Assembly (NCBI RefSeq): GCF_963082655.1
Contig: NC_081552.1
Coordinates: forward strand, 189,484,075 to 189,548,074
DNA: 64,000 nucleotides
Source: Stomoxys calcitrans
Lineage: Eukaryota; Arthropoda; Insecta; Diptera; Muscidae
Direction: 5' to 3'
Shown: positions 55,114-64,000 of the stretch, in pieces
How positions within the stretch are numbered: position 1 is the first letter of the stretch
How the letters are laid out: every line of letters begins with the position of its first letter
Program-made: the position numbers and the translations under genes
The notes under the pieces: generated by a model
The model's database searches: none
What the model was told of the DNA's origin: nothing
What the model saw: the letters and a program-made list of their open reading frames with translations, nothing else

Positions 55114-55653
55114 TTTTATACCCTACACCACTACTGTGGTACAGGGTATTACAACTTAGTGAATTAGTTTGTAACACCCAAAAGGAAGAGAGATAGACCC
55201 ATTGACAAGTAGACCGATCGACTCAGAATCACTTTCTGATTCGATTTAGCTATGTCCGTCCGTCTGTCTGTCTGTCCGTCTGTCCATGTTAATTTGTGTA
55301 CAAACTACAGGTCGCAATTTTTATCCGATCGTCTTCAAATTTGGTATGGGGGTGTTTTTCGGCCTAGAGACGAAGCCTATTGAAATTGGAAGAAATGGGT
55401 TCAGATTTGTATATAGCTCCCCTATATATGTTCGTTCGATTTGCAGTAAAACTGCAATAAAATGTTCATTTGTTAACCGATTTCCTTGAAATTTGGCAGG
55501 AAGGATTTTCTTATGACTCTCGACATTACAGGTGAATTTCATAAAAATCAGTTCAGATTTGGATATAGCTCGCATATATATGTTCGTTCGATTTGCAGTA
55601 ATACTGGTCATTTGTTACCCGATTCTCTCGAAATTTGGCAGGAAGGATTCCGT
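55114..55653 (+). repeat. 'ATACCC'-related repeat, second subfamily, 3' truncated (copy 11a)
   Basis: It starts TTTATACCCTACACCACTAC, TGTGGTACAGGGTATTACAA, so the termini differ from the main family (ACCCTACACC, not ACCCTCCACC). It carries CCGTCCGTCTGTCTGTCTGT and two monomers with TTGGATATAGCTCGCATATA. It breaks off where copy 11b starts. Confidence 0.7.
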
Positions 55654-56822
55654 TTGCAACACATCGAAATATCCATTTCCGACCCTATAAATTTTATATA
55701 TTCTTGATCAACGTAAAAATCTAAGACGATCTAGCCATGTCCGTCCGTCCTTCCGTCTGTCTGTTGAAATCACGCTACAGTCTTTAAACATAGAGATATT
55801 GAGCTGAAATTTTGCACAGATTTTTTTTTGCGGATCGGTCTATAGCCCCCATATAGACCGATCCTCCGATGTAGGGTCTTAGGCCCGTAAAAGCCACATT
55901 TATTATCCGATTTTGCTGAAATTTGGGACAGTCAGTTGTGTTAGGCTCTTTGACATCCTTCTTCAATTTGGTCCAGATCGGTCCAGATATGGATATAGCT
56001 GCTATACAGACCGATCTCTCGATTTAAGGTCTTGGGCCCATTAAAGGCGAATTTATTGTCATATAGACCGAACGCGCGATTTGAGGTTTTGGGTCCCTAT
56101 CCGATTTCGCCGAAATTTGGGACAATGAGTTGTGTTAGACCATTCGGCATCCTTCTTAAGCTTTGCCCAGATCGGTACAGATTCGTATATAGCTGCCATA
56201 TAGACTGATCTCTCGATTTGAGGTTTTGGGCCCATAAATGGCGCATTTATTATCCGAATTTGCCAGAATTTGGGACAGTGCGTTGTGTTAGGCCCTTCGA
56301 CATCCCTCTTAAATTTGGCCCAGATAGGTCCAGATTTGGATATAGCTGACATATAGACCGACCTCTCGATTTGAGGTTTTTGGTCCGTAAAATTTGGGAC
56401 AGTGAGTTGTGTTAGAAGGATGTCAACTTCTTCAATTTGGTCCAGATCGATCCAAATTTGGGTATAGCTGTCATATAGACCGATGTGTCGTTTGGCCTCA
56501 TAAAAGGCACATTTATTATCCGATTTCGCTGAAATTTGACACAGTGACTTATCGACAGCCGTGTCGTATATGGTTCAGATATTTGTTTATATTTGGATAT
56601 GGCTATCAAAACGACCAATATTTTGTTCCACAAAATTTAACAATGACTTGTAGCTATAAGACCACTCAATATTCGTGTCGGTATTTGGTACATATTTCGA
56701 TATAGCTTCTATGGGGGCATAAATTATGCATTTTTCACCGGATTATGACGAAAGGTGGTCTACATATATACCCGAGGTGGTGGGTATCCAGTTCGGTCCG
56801 GCCAAACTTAACGCCTTCTTTT
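55654..56822 (+). repeat. Dispersed 'ATACCC' repeat, 5' end replaced (copy 11b)
   Basis: It begins inside the family at ACACATCGAAATATCCATTT, CCGACCCTATAAATTTTATA, and runs through monomers (TATAGCTGCCATATAGACTG) to GAGGTGGTGGGTATCCAGTT, GGTCCGGCCAAACTTAACGC. The join with 11a suggests template switching or recombination between subfamilies. Confidence 0.8.
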
Positions 56823-57245
56823 TTATTTTTTTGGGTTATTTTATTTATTTTTTGTTTGTTTTTTTATTCATATTTTTTTGTTTTTTTGGTTCTTTTTTTA
56901 TAAATATTTTTTGTCGCTTGTTCTACTTTCTTTTTGTTTACTTCAATTTTTTGTTTAATTTTTAATTTTTTTTTTAATTTTTCGTTTTTTATTTTTTTTT
57001 TTTTAATTTTTAGTTTTTTATTTTTTTTTAATTTATTTTTTTTTAATTTTTTTTCGGTTTTTTATTTTATTTTATTTTTTTGTTTATTAATTTTTGTTTA
57101 TTTATTTTTAATTTTTAATTTTTTATTTCTTTTATTATTTTTTCCTTTAATTTTTTTTTATTTGTTTTTATATAAATTTTTTCAATTTTTGTATTCTTTT
57201 TTATTCTTTTTTTATTTTTTTTATGTCGTTTTGTTTTTTGTTATT
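56823..57245. repeat. T-rich low-complexity tract
   Basis: About 420 bp of T runs broken by A and G, starting exactly at the CTTTTTTACTTG-type end of the repeat before it. The Phe/Leu-rich frames (56726-57266) are artefacts. Confidence 0.85.
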
Positions 57246-58094
57246 AAGATCTCTCCTCTCAATTAATTTTTGACGTAAAATGTTGTTCAAACATTGTTAT
57301 CAGTCCGCAATTAGTTTTGTTATAATAAAATTTTTATTAGTCTCACTATAGCATAACCTTCCTCTACGCACATTTTTTCTTTTCAACAACAAAGTGCCGG
57401 TTTCTTTTGGTCATGAGCAACAAATTTTTTCTTCGTTACAAGCATTTGGTCACTTGGCAACTTTTCAGAGTAATTACACACCGGGCTAATAAAAACTTCC
57501 TTGGCTATGACATAAAAGGCCAAACGTTTTGCAAAGTGCAAAACAGTACAACAGCCAAATGTTGCAGTTACAACAAGTAAAGACGCGTTATGGTCTTGAG
57601 AAGTCGCCACAATGGATTCTGCCTAAAGATTTCTTTTCTTCTTTTTTATTGTTTTGTTCAAAATTATTAGAGCACAATTTTTGTAGAGTTTCCGTGATAA
57701 AAGCAGAAACATAGTTGTAGTAGTTGAGCTATTTACAATTTTATTACACCCTCTATAAAATAGCTTAGGATATTGCAATAAAGCTGTCGTTGTCGTCATA
57801 GTTTTTAGCAGCACTCAAAACTGCGTCATAATTTTCGGCCATGTGATCATGACATCAGAAGATGTGTATGTGCTAAACATGTGTTGCTCCCATTAATAAT
57901 AGGTGGTATATATATTTAATTTTTTTTTTGTAAATAACAAAGTAAAATGAATATAAAGCAAATCTTATTGGATATTATTAAAAAGAAATGTAATTTTTTT
58001 ATATTCAAGTCACTTTCACTTTGCCTTATTTTGTTGAAAATTGCTGTTTGAAATTGCTATGCTCTCACACAGTTTGACAAGCAAATAAAATCCC
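57246..58094. other. Apparently unique intron sequence
   Basis: No repeat or domain recognised; short frames on both strands are unconvincing. Confidence 0.4.
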
Positions 58095-58495
58095 ATATAA
58101 ATCAATAAGTCTCGGGTCTTTTCCAGGATTTGGCGCAGTGTGAATTTCTGGTCTAGGGTGGATTTACCAGGTCTAAAGCCGCATCGGTAGGGCCCAATTA
58201 TCTATTGACTTTAGGTTTTAATCTTTTACACAGTACGCTCGAGAGTATCTTTTTGCGATGGGGAGGAGATTTATTCCTCTGTAGTTGGCACATTCCGTCT
58301 TGTCTTCTTTCTTGTGTACGGGACATTATATGCTGAGGTTCCAATCATCGCGTATGCGTTCTTCTAGCCAGATTGCGCAGATAAGCTGATGTATACGCCT
58401 TATCAGCGTGTCGCCTCCGATCTTAAATAGTTCAGCGGGTAACCCATCGGCTCCTGCTGCCTTGTTGTTTTTTAGTCGGGTCACTGCTTTTGACG
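58095..58495 (-). mobile_element. LINE fragment, family D (reverse transcriptase)
   Basis: On the minus strand it encodes the NKAAGADGLPAELFK motif near 58450, then IWLEERIRDDWNLSI-like, VHKKEDKTECANYRGINLLPI near 58290, and GLRPGKSTLDQKFTLRQILEK-like sequence near 58150. It resembles RTE/CR1-type RT and is broken by stops. Confidence 0.75.
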
Positions 58496-58544
58496 TTTGT
58501 GTATTTTGTACGTTTGTGTATCTAAATATACGAATAAACCAGTA

Positions 58545-58990
58545 AGGAAAGGCAAAAGTCGGGTGGAGCCGACTACATAATACCCTACACCTACCCTACA
58601 ATTTTAAATTCGGGCAATATGTAAATATGTATGTATATGAGAGCTATTTATATCTAAATCTGAACCGCCTTTCAAACAGATCGTTTGAAAATTGTTGTTA
58701 CTACGGCCTAATAAGTAAAAATCGGGCGATACCTATATAGGGGAATTATATCTAAATTTTGAACCGATTTTTACCAAAGTCAATAGCGTTCATCCTTGGG
58801 CCAAAAAAGTGATATGTGTAAAATTTCGTGATGATTGGACAACAAACACGACCTGCACTTTGATTACAAGAATACATTGACTCACGGAAGGACAGACTGA
58901 CATGGCTAAATCGAATCAGAAAGTGATTCTGCATCGATCAGTATACTTATCGATGGGTCTAGCTCTTCACCTTTTTAGCGTTGCGAACAA
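58545..58990 (-). repeat. 'ATACCC'-related repeat, second subfamily (copy 12)
   Basis: It starts AAAGGCAAAAGTCGGGTGG, AGCCGACTACATAATACCC, TACACCTACCC, the far end of the subfamily of copy 11a. GACTGACATGGCTAAATCGA and ATCGATGGGTCTAGCTCTTC on the right mirror 55200-55260. Confidence 0.7.
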
Positions 58991-58994
58991 AGGC

Positions 58995-61020
58995 ACAAAC
59001 TTATAATACAATGGTACCAATTTTGGTACCAGAATGTAAAATTTTTAATAAATCATTCAGTCGCCAATCATGTTTTTCTTAGTTGTACCTACATGCCAAA
59101 TTGGAGACCTCTAACACTGTCGACGAAGAAAGTACCAAATGGTACCATAGATCATTTGGCCACCCATCATATATTTCCTAGTTTTACCTACATTCCAAAT
59201 TTCAGACCTCAAGCTCCAACTGAACAGAAAGTAGAAAATGGTACCAATTTTGGTACCAAAATGTTCGAATTGTGAAAAACCCATTTAGTCCTCCATCATA
59301 TATTTCTAAGTTTTACCTACATGACAAATTTCAGAACTCTAGCTTCATCTGTAAAGAAAGTACCAAATGGTACCAATTTTGGTACCAAAATGTACAAATT
59401 TTGAATATATCATTTAGTCATCCATCATATAGTTCCTAGTTGTACCTACATGGCAAATTTCAGACCCTAGTTTCATTTGTAAAGAAAGTACTAAATGGTA
59501 CCAATTGTGGTACTAAACGTACGTTTTCAACCATTACCAGTACTATTTTCCCATTTTTTCTTTTCACTTTCAACCATTGTTCCAGATGTCTTTTGAGTCG
59601 AATTTCAAAATTCTACCTCTATCCATCCGCCCTGTACAAATTTCACACATTTCGTAATTTTTATACCCTCCACCATAGGAATTGGGGGTATATTAATTTC
59701 GTCATTCCGTTTGTAACACCTCGAAATATGCGTCTATGATCCCAAACATTATATATATTCTTGATCGTCATGACATTTTAAATCGATCTAGCCATGTCCG
59801 TCCGTCCGCCTGCCGAAAGCACGCTAACTTTCGAAGAAGTAAAGCAAGGCACCTTAAATTTTGCACAAATATATCTCATAGTGTAGGTCGGTTGGGATTG
59901 TAAATGGACCAAATCGGCCATATTTTGATATAGCTGTCATATAAACTGATCTTGGGTCTATCCGATTTGGCTGAAAATTTGCCTGTGATGTTTTGGTATC
60001 ACTTGCAACAACTGTGCTAAGTATGGTTCAAATCGGTTCATAACCTTATATAGCTTGCCATATAAACCCATCTTGGATCTTGACTTCTGGAGCCACTAGA
60101 GGGCCTACTTCTTATACGATTTGGCTGAAATTTTGCATAAATATTTGTCTTATGACTTCGAAAAGCTGTGCTAAATGTGGTTCAAATCGGTACATAACAT
60201 GATATAGCTGCGGATCTTGGATTGACTTCTTAAGCCTCTAAAGGCCGCACTTCTTATCCTATTTTGCTCAAATTTTTTACAACCGCTTTTCCCATGACCT
60301 TCAACATACATTTCCAATATGGTCTTAATCGATCTATAGGCTGATACAGCTTCCATATAAACTGATCTCCCGATTATGCTTCTTGAGCCCCTACAAGGCG
60401 CAATTCTTATCCGAAATATTACCCAATGACTTCTACTAAGGTCTTTAACATTCAATTCACTCATGGTGCGAATCGGCATAACAATTCTTATCCATTATTC
60501 TTTTTTTGCCTAAAAAGAGATACCGCGCAAAGAACTCGATAAATGCGATCTACGGTGGAGGGTATATAAGATTCAGCTCGGCCGAACTTAGCACGCTCTT
60601 ACCTGTTGGTACTTTTCTTTAGTACCTAAATGTACAAATTTGCAAAAACTCTTATAAAAACCCAATTAAGTTTGCCAAAGTGTACATAAGTTTCAAAATT
60701 CAGAGCTCTAGTTCAAATAACAAAGAAAGTACGAAATAGTACCTACTGCGTACTATTTCTCCCACTTCTTTTTCGATTTTACAAAATTTTTTTTATTAAA
60801 CCTAATTTTTTCGAAACGCTCTTTAATTTGAGCCCAAGAAGATAATTGTAGCTCTTTCCGTTCGTACAATTTGGTACTCTTTAGTACATAAACGTGCGAA
60901 TATCACCAAATCCAGCATTATACCGTGCCTATGACCCAAGACCAGCATTCATGCAAAATTTCATGATTCTAGCTTTAGCCGTTTGGGCTGGGTGATGATC
61001 AGTCAGTCAGTCACACAACT
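58995..61020 (+). repeat. GGTACC-palindrome tandem repeat, split by an 'ATACCC' repeat
   Basis: GGTACCAATTTTGGTACC or close variants lie at 59013, 59240, 59369 and 59497, with a shorter GGTACC at 59141. Spacing is about 128 bp, with one 99-bp step. Units carry CATCATATATTTCCTAGTTT and ACCTACATGCCAAATTTCAG. After the 'ATACCC' copy (59661-60606) the repeat resumes (TTGGTACTTTTCTTTAGTAC) and ends near GGCTGGGTGATGATCAGTCA at 60990. Confidence 0.8.
59661..60606 (+). repeat. Dispersed 'ATACCC' repeat, complete (copy 13)
   Basis: Start TTTATACCCTCCACCATAGG, then TTCTTGATCGTCATGACATT and CCGTCCGTCCGCCTGCCG; three or four monomers; end TACGGTGGAGGGTATATAAG, ATTCAGCTCGGCCGAACTTA, GCACGCTCTTACCTG. Confidence 0.9.
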
Positions 61021-62975
61021 CTTTTATATATGTATGTATATATGAAAAGTCGATATATATCTTATATATGTATATGAGACTACTGTAACCCCTTAAAGCC
61101 TCCAATTTAATTTTGTTAACATCTTGTACCTATTGTATATTATGCCATCCACATTAACAATCACTTATTGAGACCCAATTAGAGCCAACCGCCAAAAGAG
61201 TCCACATAACAGCATGTCTAAGGTAAACTAAATTGTGTATATCTTTCTTAAAAGCTATGATAATGGGTATCTAAGTTTCATCCCAAATGAATTTATCTCG
61301 TTTTTTACTTTTTTCAAATACGCGTACTAAATCGAGGCCTTTGTTAAGTTGTTATGAACTAAGCGTTAAGAACTCTTGAAGAGATTCTTCTACTTTATAC
61401 CAAAAAGAGTCCGACTTGAATTTTCCAGAGCTTTGCCGGAAATTGAACGCCTTAGTCAAATGCTCATCTTCATTATCATCATTACATTTTAGAAACGGTG
61501 TTGCCAAACAGATGATATTACAAAATCCTAACTGCACTTACCGAGCGACGGCAACAATAATATGACATTCACTCAAAATGCTACGTAAATAGTCCATACC
61601 CCTCTCTTTATAGCTCTTCCCTCTGTACATGACTACTCAACATGTGTATGAGAGCATCATCTCATGCCTGCTGTCCTATGCGATAATATTCCGATATGAA
61701 AAAAGGTAGTTGAAGTAAATGTGTCGTATATTGCAACAATTCACAAGCCCGGTGGGGGACTTGTGCAAATCTGTTTTTTTTTGTTGCTGCAGGTCTACAA
61801 CAACAATGATAACAATGGTCTCACATTGACAATATAATGACGTTGTTTGAGGTTTAAGCATGCACATATTCGTACTCGTACTCATACATATGTGTTTGGT
61901 TGTTTGTTTGCATTGCTACCTGTACTCACAAGTGAGGGAAGCACCTCCAAACAAACTCAGTCACATGTTTGGTCCAAACGCACTTGGTTCTTTGTTGTTG
62001 TTGTTGTTGTCGCGTCTCTCAGCCACACTCAGTAGGTTGCACTTTGAGTATTTAAATTTTAAAATACTGTCAATGCTTGTTACAGCGAGTAACAAGACCA
62101 TGATGATCATGAATATGAATCGAAATCCCAGAAAGCAAACTAAGGAAACAAGTTGTAGTTAGTGCTAAACATTGATTTAAATGCCATCTCCAGGCAGTGG
62201 AGAATAAAGAATAGTAGTGATAGACTACGTACCTACGTATTTACGTACCATAAACGAAGAAGTCATCATACATTTCTATTGAGCTTTGGGCTGATTTTTT
62301 GTGGTTTATTATTTTAAATTCTGACACTGACAGTTCGTTCATACATTCATATCTGCTACTCTCGCCGTTGGGATTATTGTTTCCACTCACGCACAGAGAC
62401 TGTTGTGCTACTTTAGACTGAGCATTCATTTGCAGTCATCATTTGAACATTAGGGTGGAAGTTGTGATTGAATTGAGAAAATGGGGGCGACACAAAAGCC
62501 TGTGTCTGTATATAAAATTTTATAAAAAAATTCAGTTAAATATTTTAGGACAAGGACTTTGTTTAAAATGATTTCAGTATTTATAGTGATTCATATATAA
62601 GACAAGACTTGATTCATGACCTAATGGTTTATCAAATACACTCCAGCCTAAATTTTCCAATTTATATACATATATATTTTTTTTGCGGAAATATTTGAAC
62701 CCCTTTTGTTCACATGCATTTTGTTCTAAGAAGCTGTTTATACTCACATGTTGTATGGTTCTGCAGCTGTCACATTCATTCATATGCTATCTTCAGCAGG
62801 ATGATGAATGGGTGACTTTCCAATTTGGATATACGCAATTCAAATTGCAATTGACGCATCTAAAGTATGATATACACACATACGCTCAGCCAAGACAGGT
62901 TCTAAACAGTTTTATGGATTTTAATAATAATTTAATTGTTTTGTTATATTTGATGTTTCCAATATTTTAAAACTG
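61021..62975. other. Longest apparently unique stretch of the intron
   Basis: About 1.95 kb without mobile-element signature. TTTTTTTTTGTTGCTGCAG at 61774-61792 is a good-looking acceptor, but what follows is neither NLK exon 2 nor a strong donor. GTTGTTGTTGTTGTTGTCG lies near 61995. It is a candidate regulatory interval only by lack of repeats. Confidence 0.4.
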
Positions 62976-63230
62976 GCGCAGAGGTAAGCATGTCCGCCTA
63001 TGACGCCGAACGTCTGGGTTCGAATCCTGGCGAGACCATCAGAAAAAATTTTCAGCGGTGGTTTTCCCCTCCTAATGCTGGCAACATTTGTGATGTACTA
63101 TGTCATGTAAAACTTCTCTCCAAAGAGTTGTCGCACTGCGGCACGCCGTTCGGAATTGCCTATAAAAAGGAGGCCCCTCAACATTGAGCTTAAAATTTGA
63201 ATCGGACTGTTCATGGGCAAAATTTGCAAA
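62976..63230 (+). mobile_element. tRNA-derived SINE with intact B-box
   Basis: GGCGCAGAGGTAAGCATGTC (A-box region) and GGGTTCGAATCCTGGCG, a perfect match to the pol III B-box consensus GGTTCGAATCC. Then the family body (TTTTCAGCGGTGGTTTTCCC, CACTGCGGCACGCCGTTCGG) and GTTCATGGGCAAAATTTGC tail. Flanks ATATTTTAAAAC and ATATTTAAAAAC may be a diverged target duplication. Confidence 0.88.
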
Positions 63231-63284
63231 TATTTAAAAACAGTTATGGCGACAGTCCCACAAAATTGATCTACAACCACGTGG

Positions 63285-63404
63285 TTACAAAATTATAAAG
63301 GATTTTTTTCAAAATAAAAATTAAAAAAAAAAGTAATTATTAAAAAAAAAAATTAAAAGCAAATTTAAAAAAAAAAATATTTAAAAAAGCAAGAAAATAA
63401 CAAA
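63285..63404. repeat. A-rich tract
   Basis: Runs of A broken by T and G, abutting the next 'ATACCC' copy. No gene. Confidence 0.7.
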
Positions 63405-63932
63405 AATGGAAGTCACAATTTTTGTCCGATTCGGCTTAAATTTTGCACATAGTGTTCTATTATGACTTCCAACAACTGTGCCAAGTACGGTTCAAATCGG
63501 TCAGGAACCTGATATGGCTCCCATATAAACCGATCTCCCGATTTGACTTCTGAAGCTTCAATTTTCATCTGATTTGGCTGAAATTTTGCGCAAAGCATTT
63601 TGTTATAACCCCCAACAACGGAGCCAAGTATGGTCCAAATCGGTTTATATGGGAGCTATATCCAAATCTGATCCGATTTGGCCCATATTCAATCCCCAAC
63701 GACCTACATCAATATAAAATATCGGTGAAAAATTTGAAGCGCCTAGCTCTACGCGTTCGACCGATATCGTGATTTCGACAGACGGACAGACGGACATGGC
63801 TAGTTCGAATCAGAATTTGGAGACGATCAAGAATATATATATACTTTATGGGGTCTTTGACGAATATTCCGAGGTGTTCCAAACGGAATGACTAGATTAG
63901 AATACCCCCATCCTATGGTGATGGGTATAAAA
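63405..63932 (-). repeat. Dispersed 'ATACCC' repeat, one end only (copy 14)
   Basis: Two and a half monomers (AGTCACAATTTTTGTCCGAT, CTCCCATATAAACCGATCTC) lead to GACGGACAGACGGACATGGC, AAGAATATATATATACTTTA and the terminus ATACCCCCATCCTATGGTGA, TGGGTATAAA. The CGGCCGAAC end is absent. Confidence 0.8.
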
Positions 63933-64000
63933 ATATCGATGTTGTTCCCCTTAAAACATATGGGACCCATTACATAATGAAAGCAAAAAGACTGCATCCT

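Larger units (their letters stand above)
10638..64000 (+). other. nmo: nemo first intron (5' part; acceptor outside the window)
   Basis: It starts at the GTGAGT donor after the Nemo exon. No downstream + strand frame matches the next part of NLK (which should begin SVTDPRDGKRV), so the intron continues past the right edge and is at least 53,363 nt. It is packed with mobile elements and holds a candidate recursive splice site 43,272 nt from the donor. Its extent is inferred from the absence of exon 2, not from transcript data. Confidence 0.8.

Noticed and set aside
56726..57266. Phe-rich frames suggesting membrane proteins.
   Set aside because: They are direct translations of a T-rich low-complexity tract.
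61774..61800. Strong acceptor-like TTTTTTTTTGTTGCTGCAG, possibly before nemo exon 2.
   Set aside because: The following codons (after joining phase 2) do not encode SVTDPRDGKRV of NLK, and no donor follows. It may be a decoy or belong to nothing.
62982..62988. AG|GTAAGC, a possible ratchet site.
   Set aside because: It is part of the SINE A-box region and has no pyrimidine tract.
62976..63060. A tRNA gene, suggested by good A- and B-boxes.
   Set aside because: No cloverleaf with acceptor-stem pairing could be formed, and the same head is attached to the same body at many sites, so it is a SINE.

Overview
The window looks like intronic and promoter-proximal DNA of a calyptrate (house-fly or stable-fly type) dipteran. 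The only confident host coding sequence is one short exon, at 10480-10637 on the + strand. It encodes the N-terminus and the start of the kinase domain of Nemo, the fly Nemo-like kinase (NLK), and ends at a GTGAGT splice donor inside the glycine-rich loop (GYGAFGVVW). No second nemo exon appears downstream, so a first intron of at least 53.3 kb fills the rest of the window. The species assignment rests on the Nemo match plus my recognition of repeat families common in muscid and other calyptrate genomes; it is an inference.

Layout. 1-9345 is repeat-packed DNA upstream of nemo: non-LTR retrotransposon (LINE) pieces, three copies of a dispersed 'ATACCC' element built of ~150-bp monomers, a MITE and a tRNA-derived SINE. 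9346-10850 is a repeat-poor island with the presumed nemo promoter, leader and exon. 10.85-53.7 kb is intron filled with nested mobile elements: three LINE families with TTAGG-like 3' tails (called A, B and C here), a fourth LINE family (D), many SINE copies, two mariner-type MITEs plus a third MITE fragment, a mariner-derived fold-back with 192-bp arms, Helitron-like elements, a 2-kb GACA minisatellite and a fold-back family with inverted CGTGAGTC-type arrays. 53.73-55.1 kb is a second repeat-poor island. The rest is more of the same repeats, with a unique-looking stretch at 61.0-62.97 kb.

The most interesting signal lies in the second island. At 53909/53910 a polypyrimidine tract and AG are followed at once by a perfect GTAAGT, the signature of a fly recursive splice site (ratchet point). 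A second perfect GTAAGT lies 74 nt downstream, which would define a cryptic 'RS exon' whose inclusion puts a stop codon directly after the nemo exon. I infer that the giant nemo intron is removed in steps. I could not test this with transcripts.

No rRNA genes, functional tRNA genes, CRISPR arrays or prokaryotic features were seen. Almost every other long open frame belongs to retrotransposon relics or low-complexity DNA. LINE, SINE and 'ATACCC' boundaries are read by eye and usually good to about 5-30 bp, except where a target-site duplication is given.
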